In this document: in pieces, positions 53,660 to 63,810 of the stretch | How positions within the stretch are numbered: position 1 is the stretch's first letter | Layout of the letters: each line of letters starts with the position of its first letter | Program-made: the position numbers and the translations under genes | NCBI RefSeq assembly: GCF_001578935.1 | Contig: NZ_KQ969523.1 | Location: 43,550 to 107,549 of the forward strand | Length of the DNA stretch: 64,000 nt | Direction of reading: 5' to 3' | Source: Streptococcus oralis | Lineage (GTDB): Bacteria > Bacillota > Bacilli > Lactobacillales > Streptococcaceae | Notes under the pieces: generated by a model | What the model was told of the DNA's origin: nothing | Databases searched by the model: none | Seen by the model: only the letters and a program-made list of their open reading frames with translations

Positions 53660-54358
53660 ATGACTGCTACGAAAATGAACGCTCAAGAAATTATCCAATT
53701 TATCGCCAATGCGGAAAAGAAAACCAGTGTCAAAGTAACTTTTGAGGGAGAACTTGCAACTGCTGTGCCTAGCTCTGTTGTCAAACTAGGAAATGTTTTA
53801 TTCGGGGACTGGAAGGACGTGGCTCCGCTTCTTGAAGGTTTAGTAGAAAATCAAGATTATGTTGTCGAGCAAGATGCTCGTAATTCTGCAGTTCCTTTGT
53901 TAGATAAACGTGCGATCAACGCTCGTATCGAGCCAGGTGCTATTATCCGTGACCAGGTTGAAATTGGCGACAATGCTGTTATCATGATGGGAGCAGTTAT
54001 CAATATCGGTGCTGAAATTGGTGCTGGAACTATGATTGACATGGGTGCCATCCTTGGAGGTCGCGCCATCGTTGGGAAAAACAGTCACGTTGGTGCAGGT
54101 GCAGTTTTGGCAGGTGTGATTGAGCCAGCTAGTGCTGAACCAGTCCGTGTCGGAGACAATGTTCTTATCGGGGCTAATGCAGTGGTTATCGAAGGAGTCC
54201 AAATCGGTAGTGGTTCAGTTGTCGCAGCAGGAGCTATTGTTACCCAAGATGTTCCAGAAAACGTGGTGGTAGCAGGTGTTCCGGCTCGTATCATCAAAGA
54301 AATTGATGCCCAAACCCAACAAAAAACAGCGCTAGAGGATGCGCTTCGTACCTTGTAA
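53660..54358 (+). CDS. dapH: Tetrahydrodipicolinate N-acetyltransferase
   Basis: Acetyl-CoA-dependent enzyme of the acetylated diaminopimelate route to lysine and peptidoglycan, 232 residues. The C-terminal half is a left-handed beta-helix of hexapeptide repeats from ~95 ([73 protein letters not shown] in pieces). AGGAGG precedes the ATG. The next gene is the matching deacetylase, so two successive pathway steps lie side by side. Confidence 0.95.
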   Translation: MTATKMNAQEIIQFIANAEKKTSVKVTFEGELATAVPSSVVKLGNVLFGDWKDVAPLLEGLVENQDYVVEQDARNSAVPLLDKRAINARIEPGAIIRDQVEIGDNAVIMMGAVINIGAEIGAGTMIDMGAILGGRAIVGKNSHVGAGAVLAGVIEPASAEPVRVGDNVLIGANAVVIEGVQIGSGSVVAAGAIVTQDVPENVVVAGVPARIIKEIDAQTQQKTALEDALRTL

Positions 54359-54371
54359 TGGTAAAAGTAAA

Positions 54372-54402
54372 AAAGAGGCGGAACCCTTTTTCCAGCCTCT
54401 TT
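54372..54402 (+). other. Stem-loop between dapH and the deacetylase
   Basis: AAAGAGGC (54372-54379) / GCCTCTTT (54395-54402), no U-run afterwards; partial terminator or stabiliser. Confidence 0.5.
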
Positions 54403-54427
54403 CTGCTATCAAAAGGAGGATCGATAG

Positions 54428-55558
54428 ATGTTAGATTTGATTCAGATTAGACGAGATTTACACCAGATTCCAGAGATTGGCTTGGAGGAGTTCAAGACTC
54501 AGGCTTATTTGCTGGATGTGATTGAAAAATTGACTGCGGGTAAGGATTTTGTTCAAGTTCGAACTTGGCGAACAGGGATTTTGGTCTACCTGCAGGGAAG
54601 TCAGCCAGAGCGGACCATTGGTTGGCGGACAGATATTGACGGCCTGCCTATCGTCGAACAAACAGGACTGCCTTTCGCCTCTCAACACCAAGGTCGCATG
54701 CATGCTTGTGGCCATGATTTTCATATGACTATTGCCTTGGGCTGTCTCGAGCGCGCCCTTGAGGAGCAACCCAAGAATAATTTGCTCTTCCTATTTCAGC
54801 CTGCTGAGGAGAATGAAGCCGGTGGTATGCTCATGTATGAGGATGGTGCTTTTGGGGACTGGTTGCCAGACCAGTTTTATGGCCTTCATGTTCGTCCGGA
54901 TCTGAAGGTTGGACAGATCGCGACCAATACCCATACGCTCTTTGCAGGGACCTGTGAGGTGAAGATTCGTTTCAAAGGAAAAGGAGGACATGCAGCTTTT
55001 CCGCATGAAGCCAATGACGCCTTGGTGGCTGCTAGTTACTTTGTAACCCAAGTACAGTCAGTTGTCAGCCGCAATGTCAATCCCATCGAGGGAGCAGTGG
55101 TGACCTTTGGCCTTTTCCAAGCTGGAACAACCAACAATGTCATTACAGACACAGCTTTTTTACACGGAACCATTCGAGCCTTGACCCAGGACATGAGCCT
55201 CCTAGTACAAAAAAGAGTCAAGACAGTCGCAGAAGGTGTTGCAGCAGCCTTTGATATGGAAGTCGAAGTGGAACTCAAACAAGGAGGCTACCTGCCTGTT
55301 GAGAACAATCCAGCCTTGGCGCGTGAACTGATGGACTTTTTTGAAGAGAAAGACGGAATCGAGTTGATTGATATCGAGCCTGCTATGACGGGTGAGGACT
55401 TTGGTTATCTCCTTTCGAAGGTAGATGGCGTTATGTTCTGGCTAGGTATCGATAGTCCCTACGCCCTTCATCACCCTCAGATGAGTCCTAAGGAAGAAGC
55501 CATAGCCATTGGGGTAGATGCGGTCTCTAGTTTCTTGAAAAAGAAGGCAGCAGAGTAG
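54428..55558 (+). CDS. M20-family N-acetyldiaminopimelate deacetylase
   Basis: Zinc-dependent amidohydrolase of 376 residues, related to B. subtilis YkuR, removing acetate from N-acetyl-diaminopimelate. Metal-site motifs: RTDIDGLPI (~60), [10 protein letters not shown] (~92-101), [11 protein letters not shown] (~125) with catalytic Glu, LHVRPD (~155) and a C-terminal His in LHHPQM (~350). The dimerisation/lid domain is ~175-290 ([17 protein letters not shown]). AAAGGAGG precedes the ATG. Context with dapH makes the substrate likely. Confidence 0.9.
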   Translation: MLDLIQIRRDLHQIPEIGLEEFKTQAYLLDVIEKLTAGKDFVQVRTWRTGILVYLQGSQPERTIGWRTDIDGLPIVEQTGLPFASQHQGRMHACGHDFHMTIALGCLERALEEQPKNNLLFLFQPAEENEAGGMLMYEDGAFGDWLPDQFYGLHVRPDLKVGQIATNTHTLFAGTCEVKIRFKGKGGHAAFPHEANDALVAASYFVTQVQSVVSRNVNPIEGAVVTFGLFQAGTTNNVITDTAFLHGTIRALTQDMSLLVQKRVKTVAEGVAAAFDMEVEVELKQGGYLPVENNPALARELMDFFEEKDGIELIDIEPAMTGEDFGYLLSKVDGVMFWLGIDSPYALHHPQMSPKEEAIAIGVDAVSSFLKKKAAE

Positions 55559-55569
55559 AGGAATTGTCT

Positions 55570-56109
55570 ATGAAAGCAGAACTACGCAAGAAAATTTTGC
55601 AAGAAATGAAGGCTCTATCTCAGGAGCAAAAACAGCCTATGGATCGCGCTTTAACCAAGCGTTTCTTAAAGCATCCTTTTTACCAAGAAGCCAAGACCGT
55701 CGCAACCTATCTCTCTTTTGCTCATGAGTTTCAAACGCAGGAACTGATTGAGCAGGCGCTGAAGGACGGCAAAAAGGTTCTGATACCCAAAACATATCCC
55801 AAGGGGCGCATGAACTTTGTGGTCTATGATCCGCAGCAGTTGGCAAAAACTTCCTTTGGCTTACTGGAACCGCAAGGAGACTTGGAAGTGGTGGAACCGT
55901 CTCAGATTGATTTAATTCATGTTCCGGGTTTGGCTTTTACAAGAGAGGGGTATCGGATCGGATATGGTGGAGGATATTATGACCGCTATCTGGAACATTT
56001 TGCTGGGCATACCATGAGTACAATCTATCCTTGTCAAGTTCAGGAGTTTAACTTGGAAGACCATGATATTGCCGTTCAGGAGGTGCTAATAGATGAAGGA
56101 AATCTTTGA
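55570..56109 (+). CDS. 5-formyltetrahydrofolate cyclo-ligase
   Basis: ATP-dependent enzyme turning 5-formyl-THF into methenyl-THF, 179 residues. The ATG at 55570 follows GAGGAA. Family blocks: ATYLSFAHEFQTQEL near residue 38, KKVLIPKTYPKGRMNFV (~68-84), the GLLEPQGD loop, and the phosphate/Mg loop GYRIGYGGGYYDRYL (~133-147). The rhomboid gene overlaps its last 17 bases. Confidence 0.95.
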   Translation: MKAELRKKILQEMKALSQEQKQPMDRALTKRFLKHPFYQEAKTVATYLSFAHEFQTQELIEQALKDGKKVLIPKTYPKGRMNFVVYDPQQLAKTSFGLLEPQGDLEVVEPSQIDLIHVPGLAFTREGYRIGYGGGYYDRYLEHFAGHTMSTIYPCQVQEFNLEDHDIAVQEVLIDEGNL

Positions 56110-56773
56110 TAAACATTATCCTGTGACGAGTTTTTTCCTCCTAGTGACAGCATTGGTATTTTTCTTGATGCTGATTACTACGGGTGTCAACTTTGATCAG
56201 GCAAAAACTCTTTTTCAGTTTGGAGCTATGTATGGACCGATCATTCGCCTGTTCCCCGAGCAGATTTGGCGCCTTTTTTCGGCTATCTTTGTGCATATCG
56301 GGTGGGAACATTTCATTGTCAATATGATTTCACTCTACTTTCTTGGACGACAGGTGGAGGAGATTTTTGGTTCTAAGCAGTTTTTCCTTCTTTATCTCTT
56401 ATCAGGAATGATGGGCAATCTCTTTGTTTTTGCTTTCACACCGAAAGTCCTAGCAGCAGGTGCCTCCACTTCTCTCTATGGATTATTTGCTGCGATTATC
56501 GTTTTGCGCTATGCGACTCGCAGCCCCTATATCCAGCAGTTGGGGCAATCCTACCTGACGCTTTTCGTGATCAATATCATTGGAAGTATTCTGATTCCAG
56601 GAATCAGCCTAGCAGGGCATATTGGTGGCGCAGTAGGCGGTGCTTTTCTAGCAGTCATTTTTCCAGTTAAATGGGAGAGAAAGATGTATAGTACCAGCCA
56701 GCGAATCGGGGCAACCGTACTTTTTATCGCACTAGCCATTTTCCTTTGCTATAAGGGAATGAACTATGTGTAG
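56093..56773 (+). CDS. Rhomboid family intramembrane serine protease
   Basis: Membrane protease of 226 residues with about six to seven membrane segments. Catalytic Ser is in GASTSLYGLFAA (~residue 124) and the His in LAGHIGGAVGGAF (~178); the loop WRLFSAIFVHIGWEHFIVNM carries the conserved HxxxxHxxxN. Overlap with the cyclo-ligase gene shows coupling. Substrates unknown. Terminator follows directly and separates it from the CRISPR array. Confidence 0.95.
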   Translation: MKEIFDKHYPVTSFFLLVTALVFFLMLITTGVNFDQAKTLFQFGAMYGPIIRLFPEQIWRLFSAIFVHIGWEHFIVNMISLYFLGRQVEEIFGSKQFFLLYLLSGMMGNLFVFAFTPKVLAAGASTSLYGLFAAIIVLRYATRSPYIQQLGQSYLTLFVINIIGSILIPGISLAGHIGGAVGGAFLAVIFPVKWERKMYSTSQRIGATVLFIALAIFLCYKGMNYV

Positions 56774-56783
56774 GGGGATAGTT

Positions 56784-56814
56784 AAAAAGCTACTCATTTT
56801 TTGAGTAGCTTTTT
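56784..56814. terminator. Bidirectional terminator between rhomboid gene and CRISPR array
   Basis: Perfect 13-bp stem AAAAAGCTACTCA (56784-56796) / TGAGTAGCTTTTT (56802-56814); A- and T-runs on both sides, so it can also end pre-crRNA. Confidence 0.85.
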
Positions 56815-56818
56815 ATGT

Positions 56819-57450
56819 AGATTGGAACCATTCGAAACAACACAGCTCTAAAACAATGCGATTTTGCAACGAAATGCTGGATATGGTTTTGGAACCATTC
56901 GAAACAACACAGCTCTAAAACAACCTCACAGAATGATGCAGAAAATATCTTGTTTTGGAACCATTCGAAACAACACAGCTCTAAAACAGATGGCATTGAT
57001 AAAGGACGTGTTTACAAGTTTTGGAACCATTCGAAACAACACAGCTCTAAAACCGTCTTTGATAGAATCATTCTTATTATCCCGTTTTGGAACCATTCGA
57101 AACAACACAGCTCTAAAACAAAGAGTTAGTCTCTATCGCTGAGCTTATCGTTTTGGAACCATTCGAAACAACACAGCTCTAAAACCTGTGATACGCTCGT
57201 TTAACTTAGCGACTTCGTTTTGGAACCATTCGAAACAACACAGCTCTAAAACCCATCAGGTGGTAGGTATGAAAATTATCGTGTTTTGGAACCATTCGAA
57301 ACAACACAGCTCTAAAACGTGACTGAAAGCAGGTAGAGAGTGAAATAGGTTTTGGAACCATTCGAAACAACACAGCTCTAAAACTTGTAGTATGATTCCC
57401 TAATAAAATCAACTGTTTTGGAACCATTCGAAACAACACAGCTCTAAAAC
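56819..57450 (-). CRISPR. Type II-A CRISPR array, 10 repeats and 9 spacers
   Basis: Ten 36-bp repeats start at 56819, 56886, 56952, 57018, 57084, 57150, 57217, 57283, 57349 and 57415. On the transcribed (minus) strand a repeat begins GTTTTAGAGCTGTG and ends GGTTCCAAAAC. Spacers are 30 bases, two are 31. Nine repeats are identical by eye; the repeat at 56819 differs at its outer end (AGATTGG for GTTTTGG), which marks it as the leader-distal terminal repeat. The leader is on the csn2 side. The repeat is the one I recall for S. thermophilus CRISPR3. Confidence 0.98.
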
Positions 57451-57548
57451 CTCGTAGAAAAATTTTTCTCACGAAATTTCGTAATCGCGCCATTCGTCCC
57501 AGCCAGACTTCAGCTCGTCAGGTTCCAATTGTTACCCTTATTATACCA
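57451..57548 (-). promoter_or_regulatory. CRISPR leader and pre-crRNA promoter
   Basis: On minus, extended -10 TGG-TATAAT (57548-57540) about 90 bases before the first repeat, overlapping the csn2 stop. The base-pairs next to the first repeat read CTACGAG (57457-57451), the leader-anchoring sequence known for type II-A spacer insertion. An AT-rich palindromic stretch (AAATTTCGTGAGAAAAATTT) lies just before it. Confidence 0.85.
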
Positions 57549-58203
57549 TATTTTCAGGGTTCAAGAAATAGTCTTGATCCAGCACATATTGAGGAAAATC
57601 ATAGACTTTTCGAGGTTCGACAAATAAGACCCTTAGTTGATTGAGTTGGATGTACTCTATCAGATTTACTAACTCAACCTTTGATAGATAGGCGGTCGCA
57701 TTGATGAAGACAAGGAGTTTCTTTTTGGAAAGATATTTAAAAACCTGGACAATTTCTAGCATCTTTTCGAAAGGTGTATCACTCAGAGTTTCAACTTTGA
57801 CCCCTAGAGCATCGATCAACTCCAGAATGGTGATTTCGTCGTATTCTAGGTCTAATTCGTTTTCCAAGCACTCAAATGCCAGTAGTTCTGTAATCGTAGA
57901 AACCAGCTTTTCAATCATGGATTTGACTTCGGGCTTGTCATTGAGCTGATTTTCAAGATCTGCATGTATCAACTTGAGCATGGCGGGTGAGTTGAGATTG
58001 TATCCTAAGACATCCGTTATCACTAGTAACTCGGCCTCTTTCAGAGCTTTTAGATTTCTATCAAACAACTTCAACTCCCCATCATCAGTATATTGGTAGA
58101 ACTGCTTGACGATAGTCGAAAAGGTAAACTGGTCTTCCAGGACTAAAAAGGTTGCATTTTCAATAGCCAATGGTTCATCCAATAATGGGAAATTAATCTT
58201 CAT
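57541..58203 (-). CDS. csn2: CRISPR adaptation protein Csn2
   Basis: Type II-A-specific ring-forming DNA-end-binding protein needed for spacer acquisition with Cas1-Cas2 and Cas9. 220 residues, the classical short Csn2. Starts [25 protein letters not shown] in pieces; the later [14 protein letters not shown] and [20 protein letters not shown] blocks match the family. Its start overlaps cas2 by 11 bases. The TAA stop lies inside the array promoter -10. Confidence 0.96.
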   Translation of the reverse strand: MKINFPLLDEPLAIENATFLVLEDQFTFSTIVKQFYQYTDDGELKLFDRNLKALKEAELLVITDVLGYNLNSPAMLKLIHADLENQLNDKPEVKSMIEKLVSTITELLAFECLENELDLEYDEITILELIDALGVKVETLSDTPFEKMLEIVQVFKYLSKKKLLVFINATAYLSKVELVNLIEYIQLNQLRVLFVEPRKVYDFPQYVLDQDYFLNPENMV

Positions 58204-58537
58204 CTCCAGGCTCCTCTCCTAGAAAAACTAAACGTGCGTCGGAGTTTGCTACGCTGGTATTTCGCTCGCCATTTAAGTAGATCATACGAGAAAACTGCTT
58301 TTCTGTAACGGTTAAGAGAGTAATGCTTCCTTTTTTAGGATTATGAGTCTTGAGTCGCTCAATCATGGCGTTATTAGCAGAGTTATTGAGCAAGAGCTTG
58401 CTATAGATGGAGAATTGGTGCATGATAAATCCCTCATCTATGAGAAACTTACGAAATTTCCGATAGGCCTTGCGTTCCTCTACGGTATCAACGGGCATAT
58501 CAAACATTAAAATCATACGCATATATCGATAACTCAT
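58193..58537 (-). CDS. cas2: CRISPR-associated protein Cas2
   Basis: Small ferredoxin-fold subunit of the Cas1-Cas2 integrase, 114 residues. [13 protein letters not shown] after a short N-terminal stretch has the conserved Asp on strand 1, followed by [25 protein letters not shown] as in type II-A. Overlaps cas1 by four bases (ATGA) and csn2 by 11. Confidence 0.97.
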   Translation of the reverse strand: MSYRYMRMILMFDMPVDTVEERKAYRKFRKFLIDEGFIMHQFSIYSKLLLNNSANNAMIERLKTHNPKKGSITLLTVTEKQFSRMIYLNGERNTSVANSDARLVFLGEEPGDED

Positions 58538-59400
58538 ATCCTAAACTCAGGAACTCCTTTCTCCGGTTGATTGAGAGCTTGTATGACTTTCTTAGTATAA
58601 TCGCTGACGATATTGGACAGGTACATATCTTTGCCATTGTAGTGGAAGGTATCTGAGAAAATAGTGAACAGTTCTCGCTTGATTTTGACAAAGGAACTGC
58701 TTCGATTTTCATAGACGATTCTATCAATAATCGGACGAAAAGGCTCCATAATATCGCTAGCTAGGTTGAATTGATTGAACTGGTTGGCATGTTTCAAGCC
58801 AAACTGGGTCATACAACCAGACAACACAATCTCACGCGCAAACATACTCAAAATTAAGGTGTAACCGTAGTCTAAGGCAGCATTGACATCATTATCTTGC
58901 TCACGACTAAAGTCATTTCCAAATAAGGTGTTAAAATAAATCCGAGCAGCATGACCCTCACGATTGTTAGGATCAAATAAATCCAAACCATGATAGAGAT
59001 CGATGACGGACTGAGATTTTTCTAGAAAACCACAACTCTCCAGATAAAAAGCCTGATTGAGAATTTTTTGTGCAATAATGGTGGTCCAAACTTGTGCTTT
59101 AACCTCGTCGCTCCAAGCAATTTGCCGAGAGAGTTGTAAACTGGAATCATGCCGACCGTAGTAGGGCATTAAGTATGCCGTTGGCAAGCGTTTATCATCA
59201 CAAAAGATGACCAGAATATTTTCATCCACCAAGCGTTTTATCAGCATAGTGGAGAGAACGATATCCGTCGTCTCCAAAAGTAGGATGTCCACCTCGGACA
59301 GGTGAATCAACTCTGTCCGAGAGGCATCTTTAAAAATTAAGTGATTATTCTTGTAGGAAAGTTTAGAGTGCGTATTGACAACAACGGTTCTCCATCCCAT
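58534..59400 (-). CDS. cas1: CRISPR-associated endonuclease Cas1
   Basis: Integrase subunit for spacer acquisition, 288 residues, type II. Probable metal ligands: Glu in [11 protein letters not shown] (~148), His in LKHANQFN (~205) and Asp/Glu in SDIMEPFRP (~220). The N-terminal beta domain begins [20 protein letters not shown]. Start and cas9 stop share one base, so translation is coupled. Confidence 0.98.
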   Translation of the reverse strand: MGWRTVVVNTHSKLSYKNNHLIFKDASRTELIHLSEVDILLLETTDIVLSTMLIKRLVDENILVIFCDDKRLPTAYLMPYYGRHDSSLQLSRQIAWSDEVKAQVWTTIIAQKILNQAFYLESCGFLEKSQSVIDLYHGLDLFDPNNREGHAARIYFNTLFGNDFSREQDNDVNAALDYGYTLILSMFAREIVLSGCMTQFGLKHANQFNQFNLASDIMEPFRPIIDRIVYENRSSSFVKIKRELFTIFSDTFHYNGKDMYLSNIVSDYTKKVIQALNQPEKGVPEFRI

Positions 59401-62400
59401 TAGTCTTCTCCTAGTTTGCTTAAATCAATCCGAGTCTCGTAGAGACCAGTGATGGATTGGTGAATGAGGGTGGCGTTGAGGAATTTCTTGTCTGGTTTAG
59501 GACGCATTCTTGCAACGGTATACTTATTATTAAAGAAATCATTGATGTCTTTTGGAGCACCACTTTTGACAAAGCTAAACATTTTAATGAAATTATCATA
59601 AAAATATTTGATGACTTCCTCGCTACTATCAATTTCTTTAATCTTTCTCTCGTTATATCCTTTTATAAGATTTCTTAACGATGTAGTGTCGCCCAACATT
59701 TTTTGTGAGAAAGCCGATAACTGGTTCGAAATATTATCAAATTCTTCCTTGTGTTTGAGTATGAAATTTTGGCTTTCTTTTATTGCACTTTCAGATTTTA
59801 AATCCATCAAATTTGATTTAGTCAAAAGTCGTCTCATATGGAAAAACAATTCATTCTGAGTTTTTGTTAATTTAAATTGGGTAGCTTTATGAAGGTTTGA
59901 CTTGCTTTCAAATAGCATCCTTGTTCCATCATTTTTCTGCATTAGTGAATATTTTGGAACTCCATAGAAGGCTAGAACACGATTTATATTATTCTTTTTA
60001 AGAAAACCGTTTTCTGAAGTATCATTTAAGAATTGAAATGGATTATTATTAAATTTTTTATAATCTATGATAAAAATGTCATGGAATTCTTTTACAGTTT
60101 CTATTTTACCTTTCTTTTCATTAAATCGTTCTGCAATTATGATAATAGATAAGGCAGAATTCATTGGCCCATAACCTCCATATATGGAAGTATCTAAAGA
60201 TGAAACTTTTGTTTTTAGTGGATAGCGATTATTGGCAGCAATTTGTTTATTAAATTTTCCAACAGGATTTTGATTATAAAATGCTCCTTTTTTAATCATT
60301 GTACGTTTGACGAAGTTGACTTGAGAGTTGTAGATGACCTCTTTTATGATTGGCAAATCCCTATTACAATCCCAAATGTCTTTACTAACTTTAGAATCTG
60401 GATTATTAAAGAATCTCATGATATTAGAATAGAGATGCTTTCTTATCGTTGCTTTATTCTCTTCATGTCGATTAAAGTGAGCATGGTGGCCATATATCAA
60501 TTCAGGAGCTAATTTTGGATAGGCTTTAAGAAGAGTTTGTCCTACAACAACGGCTAGATAAGCATCATGAGCATGGTGATAATCATTCAACTCACGTATT
60601 TTTGCAATATGAAAGGTATTTCTAAAATTGGTAATTAGTTGAGATTTTAAAGCAATGATTTTGGTGTCTAAAAAACGATTATCTAGTATGCGAGCAACGT
60701 GTTTTATAATTTGTCGTGTTTCGACTAATTGACGTTCAATAAAGCCAGCTTTCATGCTCTCGGTCAGAACACCATCAGGAGTTCGTTCGCTAGTAGTTAA
60801 CCTTTGATATTTCGTTTGAGAAATTAACTTGGCATTATATAATTTCTCCCAGAAAGGTTTCATATTAGCAACCGTCTCTTTGTCTGGTATATTATTCAAC
60901 TTTCGTTGATTGTTTTCCCTATGCGTTAATACTTTATTATCAATCGAATCAATTGGTAAAAAACTATAGGGGATAATATGATCGACTTCGTATTGATCAA
61001 GCTGGTCTCGGTATAAGGGGGTAGGGCTTCCGGTTTTATCTAGGGAATACATGTCCTTTCCATTTTGAAGATAATATAAATATAATTTCTCAGATTGTAG
61101 TTGTTCGTCTGAATGAGGAACCTTCCCATTTTCTAATACACTATTTTCAATATTTTTTAGTGCAGATTCTAATTTAGTTTTACGAGTTTTTGCCTTTTTT
61201 TGTCCCTCTTCGGTAGTCATATTTTCACGAGCCATTTCAATAACGATATTTTGGGGTGGATATCCTATAATTTGAACCAGTTCATCAACAATTTTAATAC
61301 TATTTAAAATTCCTCGTTTGATAGCTGGACTACCAGCTAATTTTTTAATTTCGTCAAATACATCATCTTCAACAGTTGATTTAGATTGAATGGTTTTGAT
61401 AGCAGAATCAAAGGATAAAGTGCTATCAGATATGAGCTGAGATAAATTACGATTTTCATCATCGTTTCGAAGGAACTGCATTAAATTAAAACCTGTATCC
61501 TCGTCGCGAATGTCTAATAATAACTTAGCTGAATAACGTCCCCAGCCAGTATAGCGTAATTTTGAGAGTTGATTAATTCTCTCTTCATTTAAAAATTCAA
61601 GATGTCCAAAATATTTTATAAGGTAATTTTTAATAGATTTTTTATCATCAAAAACAGTAATAACTTTGACAATCTCTTCTAACTCTTTTTGATAGATTTC
61701 AGAATCGAGTAATTCTTCTGAAAAAATAGTTTTTAAATCATTATATGTTTTCAAAGTAGAATTAAGGGATTTGCCTTTTTCAATTCCCGAAACAATTTCA
61801 ACCGCTTGTAAATTTGTGTAATTCTCCAAGTAATCAAGGAGCATTGCAGAACTAACACGTTTATTATTCGTTTTAAATAAGTTATTGATTATTTCTTGTC
61901 GGAGCTCTGAATCGAAAAAGTGAGTCTTCCCATATTTATCTTTGTACTTAACCCGAGTTAGTTCATTTTGGAGCATGACTTCTTCATAGATCAAACTACG
62001 TTTTGGTAAAACTTTTTCATTTAAGAGAATAATATCATTTCCTATTAGATTGGTGATGAATGCATCTCTAGTTTCATCCATATTTATCAGTTTTTGATAG
62101 TTCCAAGGACGTATTTTCCCATTTCTAGTATCTTCATCATTATCATCTAAAATATCTTGGCTAATCGTTCGTTTAATCCAACCAAATCTACTATTATTTC
62201 CTTTTGACAGAGGACCAACATAATAAGGGATTTTAAATGTCAAGATAGATAGTAATTTATCTTTGTTTTCTAGCAGAAAAGGATAATCCTCCCCTTGCCT
62301 GTCTATAATTTTTTCTAGTTCATAAGCGTGAATTTGATTAGGAACAGCTCCATTATCAGTTGTACGGAGTTTTCTTAAAAAGGTTCCGTCTGATATTTTA

Positions 62401-63662
62401 TTAAGAAAATATTCTGCCCCTTCAATACCAGTTATTTTCCCACTAATATAGTCATAAAAATTTTGTTGTATTGTTTTTTGTTTCTGTGGATTAGTTAATA
62501 CCATCTTATTAGATATGTATCCAACATATCCCTTTGTTTCTTTATCTACATCAAATCCATTTGGTGTTTTTCTGCCAAAAATATCTAAGTAATCCTGTTC
62601 AGATAGATTTTGTTTAACAAAAGATTTGAAACGTTGTAAATCTTTACGGTGTTCCTCGTATCGCTCGACCATAGTAGCAGAGAAGCGAGCACGAGTTGTT
62701 CCAGTGTATGTTAGCATACCAGATAGAAGTATAGTATCACGTAAAACTTTTAGTTTGGCAAATACATCGGAAAAGTCTTCTTCTAATGAGCCAAGAAAAT
62801 TTTCTAGATTTTCATCATAGTTTTCTTTAGAGAAATTAAGATCTGGTTCTTCTTCTAATTCAAAACAATCTTTAAATTTCGTTTTTAAACCAAATAATAG
62901 CTGTAATAGTTGTTTGAAAATACTTTTGTCTTTTTTAAGAAGCTCTTGTTGAAAATAGGATAGTATTTTTTTAACTTTTTCTTGTCTGTTATCACTGGAT
63001 TTAAATATAGCTACTATAGTTTTAGATTCATCAGAGATTTCCAAATCGAAAACTTCTTGACAAGATTCAATGAAATCAATCCAAGAGTTTTGCATATTGA
63101 TATTATTAGGATTAATCCTATCTAACGTTAAAAAATGTCCCCTATACTTTAAAATATGTGATATGGCCATGTAAACTTCACGAATATCGGCTACAGGAGA
63201 GTTTTTATCTGCATCAGCTAAGTGTTTTCGTAAATGGTAAATCGTAGGGTATTTCTTGTGATAGGCAGTCTCTAGTTCTTTATCACCAAAAAATGGCTGT
63301 TTGATCTGTAGTTCCTCACTTTTATCACCAAGCACCCTAAAACTTTCGTCTAATCTACGATAAAAATTTTTATCTACTTTTTCAATCTCTTTTTGAAAAA
63401 TATCTCGTAAATACGCAATTCTATGATTTCTTCTATCAATCCTACGGCGATTAACACGAAATACCCGAGTTCCTTGAGCTGATTGAGCAGGCACAAAGGT
63501 GGTAGATCCGATTAAATTTTTCTTTATTTTTTCTTTTTCTGTATTTCCTAAAACTTTAAATTTAAAAGCAGGTACTCGATAATCATCAGTTACAACAGCA
63601 TAGCCAACTGATGATACACCTATATCCAAGCCGATTGAATAATTCTTATTAAATTTCGCCAT
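59400..63662 (-). CDS. cas9: Type II-A CRISPR nuclease Cas9
   Basis: RNA-guided DNA endonuclease, 1420 residues, about 50 longer than S. pyogenes Cas9. Ruv[17 protein letters not shown] with Asp13; arginine-rich bridge helix [18 protein letters not shown]; long recognition lobe; Ruv[32 protein letters not shown] with catalytic His895; Ruv[17 protein letters not shown]. The C-terminal end [20 protein letters not shown] is as in SpCas9, and the PAM loop keeps both arginines (Arg1385-Met-Arg1387 aligned to Arg1333/Arg1335), so an NGG-type PAM is inferred. AAGGAGT precedes the ATG. AT-rich relative to flanks. Catalytic residues intact. Confidence 0.98.
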   Translation of the reverse strand: MAKFNKNYSIGLDIGVSSVGYAVVTDDYRVPAFKFKVLGNTEKEKIKKNLIGSTTFVPAQSAQGTRVFRVNRRRIDRRNHRIAYLRDIFQKEIEKVDKNFYRRLDESFRVLGDKSEELQIKQPFFGDKELETAYHKKYPTIYHLRKHLADADKNSPVADIREVYMAISHILKYRGHFLTLDRINPNNINMQNSWIDFIESCQEVFDLEISDESKTIVAIFKSSDNRQEKVKKILSYFQQELLKKDKSIFKQLLQLLFGLKTKFKDCFELEEEPDLNFSKENYDENLENFLGSLEEDFSDVFAKLKVLRDTILLSGMLTYTGTTRARFSATMVERYEEHRKDLQRFKSFVKQNLSEQDYLDIFGRKTPNGFDVDKETKGYVGYISNKMVLTNPQKQKTIQQNFYDYISGKITGIEGAEYFLNKISDGTFLRKLRTTDNGAVPNQIHAYELEKIIDRQGEDYPFLLENKDKLLSILTFKIPYYVGPLSKGNNSRFGWIKRTISQDILDDNDEDTRNGKIRPWNYQKLINMDETRDAFITNLIGNDIILLNEKVLPKRSLIYEEVMLQNELTRVKYKDKYGKTHFFDSELRQEIINNLFKTNNKRVSSAMLLDYLENYTNLQAVEIVSGIEKGKSLNSTLKTYNDLKTIFSEELLDSEIYQKELEEIVKVITVFDDKKSIKNYLIKYFGHLEFLNEERINQLSKLRYTGWGRYSAKLLLDIRDEDTGFNLMQFLRNDDENRNLSQLISDSTLSFDSAIKTIQSKSTVEDDVFDEIKKLAGSPAIKRGILNSIKIVDELVQIIGYPPQNIVIEMARENMTTEEGQKKAKTRKTKLESALKNIENSVLENGKVPHSDEQLQSEKLYLYYLQNGKDMYSLDKTGSPTPLYRDQLDQYEVDHIIPYSFLPIDSIDNKVLTHRENNQRKLNNIPDKETVANMKPFWEKLYNAKLISQTKYQRLTTSERTPDGVLTESMKAGFIERQLVETRQIIKHVARILDNRFLDTKIIALKSQLITNFRNTFHIAKIRELNDYHHAHDAYLAVVVGQTLLKAYPKLAPELIYGHHAHFNRHEENKATIRKHLYSNIMRFFNNPDSKVSKDIWDCNRDLPIIKEVIYNSQVNFVKRTMIKKGAFYNQNPVGKFNKQIAANNRYPLKTKVSSLDTSIYGGYGPMNSALSIIIIAERFNEKKGKIETVKEFHDIFIIDYKKFNNNPFQFLNDTSENGFLKKNNINRVLAFYGVPKYSLMQKNDGTRMLFESKSNLHKATQFKLTKTQNELFFHMRRLLTKSNLMDLKSESAIKESQNFILKHKEEFDNISNQLSAFSQKMLGDTTSLRNLIKGYNERKIKEIDSSEEVIKYFYDNFIKMFSFVKSGAPKDINDFFNNKYTVARMRPKPDKKFLNATLIHQSITGLYETRIDLSKLGED

Positions 63663-63678
63663 AAAACTACTCCTTGTC

Positions 63679-63707
63679 TTGATTTTTGTTTTTATTTTTT
63701 GTATAAT
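63679..63707 (+). promoter_or_regulatory. tracrRNA promoter
   Basis: TTGATT (63679-63684), 17-base spacer, TATAAT (63702-63707). Transcription would start at about 63714, directly at the anti-repeat. Confidence 0.75.
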
Positions 63708-63713
63708 AACTGT

Positions 63714-63810
63714 GTTGGAACTATTCGAGACAACACAGCCAAAAGATTTTTCTTTTGAGTTAAAATATGGTTATCCATAATCAGTTATGCGCACCGATTC
63801 GGTGCTTTTT
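63714..63810 (+). ncRNA. tracrRNA with an extra hairpin in the anti-repeat
   Basis: Divergent from cas9. The anti-repeat starts TTGGAACTATTCGAGACAAC and continues to ACAGC, pairing with about 25 bases of the crRNA repeat (two G-U pairs). Then a hairpin CAAAAGA-TTTT-TCTTTTG (63740-63757) is inserted before AGTTAAAAT, which pairs with the GTTTTA of the repeat. The nexus is TATGG-TTAT-CCATA (63767-63780). Only one further hairpin follows, the terminator GCACCGA-T-TCGGTGC (63791-63805) plus TTTTT. The AACTTGAAAAAGT stem of S. pyogenes is absent. Confidence 0.88.

Noticed and set aside
56790..57493. Open frames across the CRISPR array with repeated FRAVLFRMVPK or FGTIRNNTALK blocks
   Set aside because: They are translations of the 36-bp repeats, not genes.
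63663..63713. A long tracrRNA form acting as natural guide on the cas promoter
   Set aside because: I saw no upstream plus-strand promoter nor a clear match to the cas9 promoter; only the short form is supported.
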